Shown here: piece after piece, positions 35,801-40,316 of the stretch
Layout of the letters: every line of letters starts with the position of its first letter
Position numbering within the stretch: position 1 is the stretch's first letter
Assembly (NCBI GenBank): GCA_038373865.1
Contig: JAXGGA010002992.1
Location: 1 to 64,000 of the forward strand
DNA: 64,000 nt
Source: Uloborus plumipes
Taxonomy: Eukaryota > Arthropoda > Arachnida > Araneae > Uloboridae
Reading direction: 5' to 3'
Position numbers and translations under genes: made by a program
Notes under the pieces: generated by a model
The model's input: only the letters and a program-made list of their open reading frames with translations
What the model was told of the DNA's origin: nothing
The model's database searches: none

Positions 35801-37427
35801 AATGAAAAAAACATAAAAGAAAGCAACCTATTTCTTAAAAATGCTGAATATTTTTTTCTTTTCTGCATATTAATCTGTTTGTACAGAAAATTCATCGCTC
35901 TATGATTTTTACAACTGTAAAAATGACAAAGAACATTTAAAACACGTAAAGTAGGGAAAATATTAATGAATGTTTTTATAGTTTAAATTCTTATATTCAT
36001 TTTTTAATGAAAATATTGGGGAAAAAACATATTCACATCATACTATTCCATTTTTATACTTATTTTACAGTGAGAGAGAAAGAACTAACCTTTGATTCAT
36101 GTTTTTTGCTTACATTTTATCTATTTCAATCTTTTGCATATTTAAATTAGTTTCATGAGATAAAATAAGTACACCAATCTTCGTAATATGTCAGAAAAAG
36201 TTGTTTGTTTTTCTCTTTTAACCTATAATTTGATAAATTTGTTTTATGTATTAATATGGTTAAGATTTGTAGCATGTACATTTTTAGTTGATGGTAAAAT
36301 TAGTGAATGTCCTCAAAAATGGCAATGCATCATAGTACTGTATTTTCGGGTAGATAAGCCGCGGCTTATACATGTTTAAAAGCTGAATTTTAACTCCTGC
36401 CGCTTATATGCCATGGCAGCTAATACTATGTAAAAGTTTTTTTTTTTTTTGGTCTTTTTGTTTTTGTTTTTTCAAACTTCATGTTATGTTCATTTATTGC
36501 TTAAAAACAACAAATTACAGTCTGATATCGAAAACCACAACTGCAACGCCCTTGAAAAGAAAAAGATCGATGTTGAAAAGGGTGATAGCATTTCTGCTTA
36601 TTCAGATGTTATTTTATTCTCCTAGGTCAGATAAGGAAGTGGAATAAATTAAGAAAAAAAAAAAAACATCAACCATAACCAACGTGTTTAACAAAGGAAT
36701 CCAAACGAAAAACAAATAATTAAAAAACGCCTGCCAGCCTTTGCCCTGAGGAAGGGAAGTAGGGTTGCAGTAGAAACCAACCGCAGTAGAACAGGTTTGC
36801 TATAAGTTGCAGTTAACGCTGAAATGAATGTTGCAACGTTTTATTTATCTATGATATTGGAACACTGTTTTCAAATTAATGTTACTAGTTCTTTGTCATT
36901 GTTTTTGAACGATGTCAATACCAGTATGCAGTAGGTGTAGGTTCTCGCAGATTGAATTTTTGACAAAGTTTGATGCCGCGTATCTGATGAAACTTTTTTC
37001 TCTCCGGAATTTTGCGAAGTGCGGCTTATACGGTGGTGGTGCGGCTTATCTACCCGAATATACAGTATAACAATATTTCATATAAAATACCCATTGAACA
37101 TGAAAAGCAAAAATAAAAATTTATAAAACTTTCAATGTGTGCAAAGAAAATACATTTTTTTAACAGTATTCGGCCAAGGCCGAATAGTAAACTAGATATT
37201 CGGCAGAAGCCAAATATTTGTTGCATCATAATTTGATTTGAGGTATTTTTCTTTTCTGTGTGACTGTTATTACTTCGTGGAATTGTTGTTCTGATCATTA
37301 ATTTGTTGATGAAATTTAATTCCAGACGTACTGGAATATGACCATGCTGCAAAGTGAAGATGTTCTAAAAGCAGCTGAAGCAACAATCAACAAAGCTGAC
37401 AAACCTCCTAAATACTCAAAGCTGTAA
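8806..37427 (+). CDS. ECH1: Delta(3,5)-delta(2,4)-dienoyl-CoA isomerase, seven exons, 5' end missing
   Basis: Joined exons 8806-9016, 11610-11698, 16408-16535, 22607-22720, 23508-23636, 27646-27810 and 37326-37427 keep one reading frame and give 311 complete residues. ECH1 shifts double bonds of 3,5-dienoyl-CoA to 2,4-dienoyl-CoA in beta-oxidation of unsaturated fatty acids. The protein has the crotonase fold: [19 protein letters not shown] (about residues 52-70), oxyanion-hole loops [10 protein letters not shown] (about 91-100) and [10 protein letters not shown] (152-161). The three acidic residues used by mammalian ECH1 (rat Asp176, Glu196, Asp204) correspond to Asp161, Glu181 and Asp189 at identical spacing. 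The C-terminus SKL is a peroxisomal PTS1; a serine/arginine-rich N-terminus suggests mitochondrial import as well. All six introns are GT-AG, from 787 bp to 9.5 kb. The first exon is upstream or unrecognised: exon 8806 begins with the last two bases of a codon. Confidence 0.93.
9163..10454 (-). mobile_element. 1.29-kb TA-flanked element, GTAAAATGGGGTG family, copy 1 (intron 1)
   Basis: The ends are CCGTAAAATAGGGTGAATCG at the left and CCGTAAAATGGGGTGTATAG (complement of right), each beside TA. The same element occurs at 21227-22515 (same orientation) and 44333-45601 (opposite). The coding direction is inferred from minus-strand remnants near 9600-9850 that match a transposase C-terminal tail pattern (a [13 protein letters not shown]-like stretch, then KNQRF-like, then [13 protein letters not shown]). 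The reading frames are broken, so it is non-autonomous. It starts 147 bp after an ECH1 donor. Confidence 0.8.
10581..10935. repeat. Interspersed repeat with duplicated end (AGTAACCGCCCCT family)
   Basis: The segment starting ATTAAGCAATAAGTTACCGC recurs 263 bp later as ATTAAACAGTAAGTAACCAC, each followed by a CATGCAATAT-type block. Between them lies AAACTGGTAGCTAA and an ACTTG-type tract shared with the centre of the foldback at 40317-43309. A reverse-oriented relative lies at about 26615-26725. It is non-coding and its class is uncertain. Confidence 0.6.
10936..11609 (+). other. ECH1 intron 1, distal part
   Basis: AT-rich intron sequence with no identified element. It ends at the acceptor TTTTCTAG before 11610. 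Confidence 0.6.
11610..11698 (+). CDS. ECH1: ECH1 exon 2 of those recognised
   Basis: The acceptor ends TTCTAG and the donor is GTAAGG. It completes the split arginine and encodes [20 protein letters not shown] then SGSGQLFSA, leaving one G of the AG|L junction. It contains the first oxyanion-hole strand and loop of the crotonase fold. Confidence 0.92.
11744..12669. mobile_element. 926-bp CAGT-ended Tigger-like MITE (intron 2)
   Basis: TA-flanked; left end CAGTAAACACCTGTGTTACC, complement of right end CAGTAGACCCCCACTTTATG. The ends agree at roughly CAGTARACMCC and then diverge, so this is an old copy. No recognisable transposase domain remains in the interior. It begins 46 bp after an ECH1 donor. 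Confidence 0.65.
12670..13390 (+). other. ECH1 intron 2, AT-rich segment
   Basis: No repeat boundary or coding signal seen. Confidence 0.4.
13391..14898. mobile_element. ACTTCCTTTTACG-ended element interrupted by another insertion
   Basis: The left end TACTTCCTTTTACGTAGTAA (itself a near palindrome) is matched at the right by GTAAAAGGAAGTA. The interior includes the text GTATATACGTATGTGCGG and CGCATAACTCAAAAAC, and a cluster of CTTGGCGA/TCGCCAAG palindromes at 14594-14650. It is split at 13611/13612 by a 754-bp insertion. No coding capacity. Confidence 0.55.
13612..14365. mobile_element. 754-bp nested TIR element with TATATA flanks
   Basis: The inverted ends are CCAGGCACGTGCCGT at the left and CCAGAGACGTGCCGT (complement of right). 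The hexamer TATATA lies directly outside both ends (13606-13611 and 14366-14371), consistent with a 6-bp target duplication inside the surrounding element. It is richer in G+C than its surroundings around 13960-14160. A GGTAGGCA motif is repeated near both ends. No recognised protein. Confidence 0.6.
14899..16407 (+). other. ECH1 intron 2, remaining part
   Basis: AT-rich intron sequence with no repeat I can delimit. It ends at the acceptor TGTTTAG. Confidence 0.5.
16408..16535 (+). CDS. ECH1: ECH1 exon 3 of those recognised
   Basis: It completes the glycine of the oxyanion loop and encodes [12 protein letters not shown] ... [12 protein letters not shown] ... [13 protein letters not shown]. 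The donor is GTAAGT. The section matches the mammalian GIDLMDM...DDVAR...YQETFNVIE segment, with one extra residue in the loop before GDVAR. Confidence 0.93.
16536..17915 (+). other. ECH1 intron 3, proximal part
   Basis: AT-rich, with TTTATTTATT tracts near 17530-17585. No element is clearly bounded. Confidence 0.4.
17916..18111. mobile_element. 196-bp Tigger/pogo-type MITE, copy 2
   Basis: TA-flanked; left end CAGTCGACGCTCGTCATAAC, right end degraded (complement CAGCCGAAGTTCTAGATATA). Internal CACTCATTATAAAGACC is repeated. Same family as 6032-6207, in ECH1 intron 3. Confidence 0.7.
18901..19622 (+). mobile_element. 722-bp TA-flanked element, TAGATAAGCCGC family, copy 1
   Basis: The outer 25 bp of the two ends are identical when inverted (CCGTATTTTCGCGTAGATAA and on to GCCGC), each next to TA. 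Subterminal GTATAAGCCGC motifs recur in both ends. No open transposase. An opposite-orientation copy sits at 36338-37065. Both lie in ECH1 introns (3 and 6). Confidence 0.85.
19725..19770. repeat. (AAAT)n microsatellite
   Basis: About nine AAAT units in tandem, followed by AATAATAAT. Confidence 0.9.
20640..20900 (-). repeat. Possible Penelope-like element 3' end
   Basis: On the minus strand the text ACTGATGAAGAGGCTGGC followed by CCTTGAAGCAGCTGTTTGC resembles the CTGATGAAGAGGC signature seen at 3' ends of Penelope-like elements. A similar string (TTCTGATGAAGAGGCTCC) follows the GIY-YIG remnant at about 35480. No coding domain remains here. Confidence 0.35.
21227..22515 (-). mobile_element. 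1.29-kb TA-flanked element, GTAAAATGGGGTG family, copy 2 (intron 3)
   Basis: Same family and orientation as 9163-10454; ends CCGTAAAATGGGGTGAATCG and CCGTAAAATGGGGTGTATAG, TA on both sides. The minus strand near 22054-21835 keeps a 73-codon frame with [19 protein letters not shown] then QHTDSDE and a stop, which resembles the C-terminal tail common to DNA transposases. Its right end is only 91 bp before the acceptor of the ECH1 exon at 22607. Confidence 0.85.
22607..22720 (+). CDS. ECH1: ECH1 exon 4 of those recognised
   Basis: Exactly 38 codons between acceptor TTTAACAG and donor GTAAAT. It encodes [20 protein letters not shown] and then [18 protein letters not shown]. It holds the second oxyanion loop and the first catalytic aspartate (GVD). 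Confidence 0.95.
23165..23338 (+). repeat. G/C-run repeat, AACACAATGCAATTTCATCG family, copy 1
   Basis: This block (CATCATTTCAAGTTTTTCCA, a G-run, AACACAATGCAATTTCATCG, a C-run, TAAATGACGGGCCTG) recurs at about 30465-30645. Non-coding. Its class is unknown. Confidence 0.6.
23508..23636 (+). CDS. ECH1: ECH1 exon 5 of those recognised
   Basis: 43 codons between acceptor TTACTTAG and donor GTAAGA. It begins [19 protein letters not shown] and runs to [12 protein letters not shown]. The first residue is the catalytic glutamate (rat Glu196 equivalent), and the aspartate of AADMG is the rat Asp204 equivalent. Confidence 0.95.
23759..23814. repeat. (AT)28 microsatellite
   Basis: An uninterrupted AT dinucleotide run of 56 bp in ECH1 intron 5, 122 bp after the donor. 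Confidence 0.95.
23980..24200 (+). mobile_element. LINE reverse-transcriptase fragment
   Basis: Plus-strand frames read [20 protein letters not shown], then after a frameshift [17 protein letters not shown], then [16 protein letters not shown] text. This is the RT region around the first catalytic aspartate (Y-x-D-x-x-KAFD) of a CR1/Jockey-type non-LTR element. It is broken by a stop right after KAFD and is only about 220 bp long. Confidence 0.6.
24201..26610 (+). other. ECH1 intron 5, central part
   Basis: AT-rich, with TTTAATAATT-type repeats near 24700-24790 and a poly-A run near 24840. A GC-richer patch at about 25000-25170 has no splice-supported coding sense. No gene seen. Confidence 0.4.
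26615..26725 (-). repeat. Reverse-oriented relative of the 10581-10935 repeat
   Basis: On the minus strand the text CTGTAGTTTTGTCCTTATTC and GGACTCCTCAGTCAGGATTA parallels the interior of the 10581-10935 repeat (GGAGTTTCGTCCTGATTCTG and GACTCATCAG). Short and diverged. Confidence 0.45.
27646..27810 (+). CDS. ECH1: ECH1 exon 6 of those recognised
   Basis: 55 codons between acceptor TTATATAG and donor GTAAGT. It encodes [40 protein letters not shown] and [11 protein letters not shown]. It covers the C-terminal helices that shape the acyl pocket and the oligomer interface in crotonases. Confidence 0.95.
28446..29433. mobile_element. 988-bp CAGT-ended Tigger-like MITE (intron 6)
   Basis: TA-flanked; left end CAGTGAAACTCGTATGAGCT, complement of right end CAGTGAAACTTCACCGGAGT. 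The ends are followed by AC-CGCC/AC-CACTCCC-type text. No transposase reading frame survives. Confidence 0.7.
29884..31116. mobile_element. 1.23-kb TIR element, GAGGAAGTGGTCCAAATACG ends
   Basis: The left end GAGGAAGTGGTCCAAATACG is matched inverted at the right by CGTATTTGGACAACTTCCTC. A further CGTATTTGGACCACCTTTTG near 30897 shows subterminal repetition. The interior contains another repeat (30430-30645). The target duplication is not clear. No coding region. Confidence 0.6.
30430..30645 (+). repeat. G/C-run repeat, AACACAATGCAATTTCATCG family, copy 2 (nested)
   Basis: Same order of blocks as 23165-23338: CATCATTTCAAGTTTTC, a G-run, AACACAATGCAATTTCATCG, a C-rich tract, CATAAATGACGAGCCTG. 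It lies inside the 29884-31116 element. Confidence 0.6.
31230..33645 (+). mobile_element. Decayed I/Jockey-type LINE with RT, RNase H and C-terminal Zn motif
   Basis: Translation gives, in order: [20 protein letters not shown] (RT start), FLDIEGA (a TAG interrupts the usual AFD), [34 protein letters not shown] (RT catalytic box near 31962), [18 protein letters not shown], then YTNGSK and SDSQDA (RNase H), [20 protein letters not shown], and [19 protein letters not shown] (C-terminal Cys/His motif). Several stops and frameshifts break it, so it is inactive. RNase H together with this RT type fits the I/Jockey superfamily. The 5' part (ORF1, endonuclease) is missing, as in 5'-truncated insertions. 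The 3' untranslated end runs to about 33645. It lies in ECH1 intron 6 in the sense orientation. Confidence 0.85.
33646..34010 (+). other. ECH1 intron 6, spacer between retroelement remnants
   Basis: AT-rich; no feature recognised. Confidence 0.4.
34040..35520 (+). mobile_element. Penelope-like element remnant with GIY-YIG endonuclease, interrupted
   Basis: One plus-strand frame reads [20 protein letters not shown] followed by VGQ; after a frameshift a second frame reads [10 protein letters not shown], then [19 protein letters not shown] and [11 protein letters not shown]. This is the order of the GIY-YIG endonuclease of Penelope-like elements (GIYxIxCxCGxxYVGQT, then the LKEH helix, then the SSIAxHC segment). 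A stop and a frameshift make it dead. It is cut at 34467/34468 by a separate TIR element; the 3' part with TTCTGATGAAGAGGCTCC resumes after 35405. No RT domain is visible upstream. Confidence 0.65.
34468..35401. mobile_element. 934-bp TIR element, GGGCGATTCTCT family, complete copy
   Basis: Ends GGGCGATTCTCTGTAAACTC (left) and GGGCGATTCTCTATAAACTG (complement of right) with ATAT outside both (34464-34467 and 35402-35405), read as a 4-bp target duplication. The interior repeats a GGGGACTGT phrase at least four times. Non-coding. A second, interrupted copy starts near 61545. The end sequence resembles the two foldback elements (GGGTCATTCC). Confidence 0.75.
35521..36335 (+). other. ECH1 intron 6, AT-rich segment
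   Basis: No gene or bounded repeat seen. Confidence 0.4.
36338..37065 (-). mobile_element. 728-bp TA-flanked element, TAGATAAGCCGC family, copy 2
   Basis: Ends CTGTATTTTCGGGTAGATAA (left) and CTGTATATTCGGGTAGATAA (complement of right), both beside TA. The interior is the reverse complement of 18901-19622 with scattered differences. Its right end is 260 bp before the acceptor of the last ECH1 exon. Confidence 0.85.
37171..37220. repeat. TTCGGC palindrome cluster
   Basis: TATTCGGCC-AA-GGCCGAATA forms an uninterrupted hairpin at about 37171-37190, followed by ATATTCGGCAGAAGCCAAAT. It lies about 110-150 bp before the last ECH1 exon. Probably the remnant of a palindromic MITE. Confidence 0.5.
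37326..37427 (+). CDS. ECH1: ECH1 last exon, ends in SKL
   Basis: Acceptor AATTCCAG, then 33 codons and TAA (37425-37427): [20 protein letters not shown] ... KPPKYSKL. The closing Ser-Lys-Leu is a type 1 peroxisomal targeting signal, as in mammalian ECH1. It follows the longest intron (9.5 kb). Confidence 0.95.
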   Translation, partial: TYWNMTMLQSEDVLKAAEATINKADKPPKYSKL

Positions 37428-37786
37428 ATGTTTCTAACAGTGGAGTACTTTTAAGGGCTTCAATTACTGCTTCCAGTGTTACTGCTTTACATCATTTTCC
37501 AATTTGTTTTATGAATTTTTAAAGTTTTGATCGTTTGTCGTACTTCAGTTTTGATAAAGCATCACTTGCTAATGTTTTAAACGATGTAGGAAGAGAAAAT
37601 GCTCCATCAGAATGTAATTGTGGCTAATGAATATGTAATTTCCTTGAACTATGTGTTTGATGTATGTTTTCTTTAACTTACCAGTATTCGCTTTGTAAAA
37701 AATGCTAACTAACTGATGTGACTGTTCTGGGAATTGAATATGTGTCAGCATTTTATTGTTCAAATAAAATGTATTCTCTAATACAA
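37428..37786 (+). other. ECH1: ECH1 3' untranslated region
   Basis: Sequence from the stop to just beyond the AATAAA hexamer at 37763-37768. A T-rich tract from about 37790 lies downstream. The exact cleavage site is inferred. Confidence 0.7.
37763..37768 (+). terminator. ECH1 polyadenylation signal AATAAA
   Basis: A canonical hexamer 336 bp after the ECH1 stop codon, followed about 20 bp later by a T-rich downstream element. Confidence 0.7.
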
Positions 37787-38039
37787 AGTTTTTTTTTTTT
37801 TTTCTTTAAAAAAGAAAAAAAAAGTTAAAAACTAATTTATTATTTTTCTTCAAACATTAAAAATGTTTAAAAAAGTTCTTAAGACGTGGGCTTCAACACA
37901 AATTGATTATTTAACTGTATAAATGTATTATGGCCTGGTCATTTCATGAGAATGAAAAGTGATAGAGCTGCTTTGAAGATTAACGCAGTCCCTTTTGAAA
38001 GTGACCAAGTGGTAGATTGTAAAAGAGATGGGTTGACTG

Positions 38040-38172
38040 TTTGGACTATGGTTTTAGTATCATTAAACTAAAAAACTGGACATCCACAGCCTGAAGGAGT
38101 ACAGCCTGGTTGAATCTCTTAAAGAAGATCAAGGCTCACAGAGGGCTGTCAAGCCAATTATGATGATGATGA
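38040..38172 (+). repeat. Retroelement tail ending in (ATG)n
   Basis: The block ACAGAGGGCTGTCAAGCCAA ends in four ATG repeats (38158-38170). Short non-coding bodies ending in a trinucleotide run are typical of SINE or LINE 3' tails. No tRNA-like head was identified. Confidence 0.45.
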
Positions 38173-38299
38173 TACAATTATTATTCATATTTACACCAGG
38201 CATAGTAGCACACTATGCGGCAACATGAGGAATGCGTAAACAGAAAATAATATGAGCTGAGGTAACAATTCCTTGGCTAAGCTGGCACCACGACACTAT

Positions 38300-39320
38300 T
38301 TCCCTCCCCTGTGAAAAATAAAATTATAATAACAACAATAATGTAAAAAAATCATTGAAAAAAAAAAAGAATTATTCAAGAGCAAATATGAGCATATTTC
38401 AGAGGGAAATGGACTCATTGTCCAGAAGTGTATGAACTGGAATGCAGTATGAGGCCAAGCACCCCTGGTGAACGTTATGGCTAGTGTCCCCCTTAACTCA
38501 CACTGTTGCATTGAAATTTAACTGTACCAACAATATTTGTTTTATTATGAAATATACATAATGTTTACTCTTGAATCAAATGCTGTATACAATAAATTAT
38601 ACTATTGAATGTAAAATAATAAGCAAAATCAACAAAATCAAGCTATTAAAACAATATAAAAAATCTTATTAAAACAATTAGCCAATTCTTCTTTAAATGT
38701 TCCATGAACACTTATAATAATCAGCATAATGAATATATCAAGTCATAAATAAACATTAAAAGTTCCATTTAAGTGTGAAATTACGAATAGTACCCATCAT
38801 AAGGTCTTCTTTGAAAGCTGTATGCGTTTGCAAAAGAAATGTGTATAAGGAGATCAGCAAATTTGTTGAAATGAGGGTGTGTCACACCCATAGAGTAATT
38901 CTAGAATTACTAAATTTTCCCGACCCTAGTTTTTCAGAAGATGATTTAAGTAAGCACTAAAATTTTTGGGAAGGGGATAATTCTCAATTTACTGGAGGAA
39001 ATTCGAAATCATCATTTAAAAAATGATAAATTTTTTTTAAATAAAAAATTCTCTCTAAATTTGTGTAATAAGAAAAGTTTTTGAGAGGTTATAGTGACCT
39101 TCTATCAGGGCATCTTTGTAGTCTGTAAGCAGAGGAGAATCATAAAGTTTCGAGACAATTTTTTGAAAAAAATTTCTCCACACAAACATTAACACTGAAA
39201 TACATTTTCTTTATTTTCCTTTAAGTTATTTATTTGGGGGGGGGGGAGGTTCAACCCAGTGACATAATGGATTTAACGTGTACCGTGCTCACCCATTTTG
39301 ATCAACTAAATTATATTACT
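38300..39320. other. AT-rich intergenic stretch
   Basis: No gene found; a G-run lies at about 39236-39248. Confidence 0.4.
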
Positions 39321-39324
39321 TTTT

Positions 39325-39620
39325 TTATACAAATACAAATGTGATGACTAGCAACAGGTTCTGGACGCAGTGAAGCTGGTCCTAGTTGGTTTATAGCCCC
39401 CAATAAAAATCAATGGCCCTCTTAAAGTATCTACTCTCTTGCTCATTCAGTCTTATCCGGAAAGCTGTTCCCAGCGCCCATTAACTCTACTAAAGTAGTA
39501 ACTTTTCCTAATTTCCAGGTCAGACTGAGATTTAAGTAGCTTAAAACGATGACCCCTTGTCCTGCTTTCCATGCAAAAATTTAAGCCATTAATATCTTTC
39601 ATTTTTATTTTAAACAATTG
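39325..39620 (-). mobile_element. CR1-like LINE 3' end, copy B
   Basis: It aligns block by block with 7715-8000: TACAAATACAAATGTGATGA, CAATGGCCCTCTTAAA, GACCCCTTGTCCTGCTTTCC. Same orientation, with different base changes, so it is an independent 5'-truncated insertion of the same LINE family. Confidence 0.7.
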
Positions 39621-40312
39621 AATCATGGGCAGAATTTTATTTTAGGGTGTCCCTCTCAAAAATTATTTCAGGATCTACCCTTGAAACATGCATAAGAAAG
39701 AAGTCAAGCTTGCTGTTTGAGTGCATGTTCTTTGTAAGTTCATATCTTTCTGTAAAGTTTTATCTTTACAATCAAAACTCTGAGACATATGTCTAATGTT
39801 TTGCACATTTTTACTTCTTTTAATGTTGGTGTATAAAATTTGAATGTAGCAATGTTCTGTGTCTTCATTGTTTTCATTCAAATGAAAATTTTCTCAACAC
39901 ATTAAATATAAAAGGGTGTAATTCTAGATTTGAAAAATTGGCAAAAAAAGTTTATTTTTGAATGCTTGACAAAGTTATAAAACCTTGAAAGAGTTTGAAA
40001 AGTTTCTTAATGCTTTGATTTTTTTTTTAAACATTCAATTTTGCTGAAATTTTCTCAAAAATATTTTATCAGTGCAATTTTTCGAACATGTGTTCGATAT
40101 CATTGTCGCGAAAAATTGCATATCGTATTTGGGCAATTCCACGAAAATGTTAGCCTGAGCATCAAACTTCAAAGGAATACATATTATTTGTAAGCTTGAG
40201 CTATCTATTTTAATACTGCACCATGCTAAATTTTACATTCAAAACTGTTTTGTTGAAAATAGGCCATAACAGATGTCCATCTTATCAGCAGAATTTTGTT
40301 TGATAATTTGGT
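39621..40312. other. AT-rich intergenic stretch with a GGGCAATTCCACG motif near 40128
   Basis: No gene found. The motif at about 40128 resembles, inverted, the GGAATTGCTC text at about 46712. Whether these are paired ends of a larger element is uncertain. Confidence 0.3.
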
Positions 40313-40316
40313 ATAC

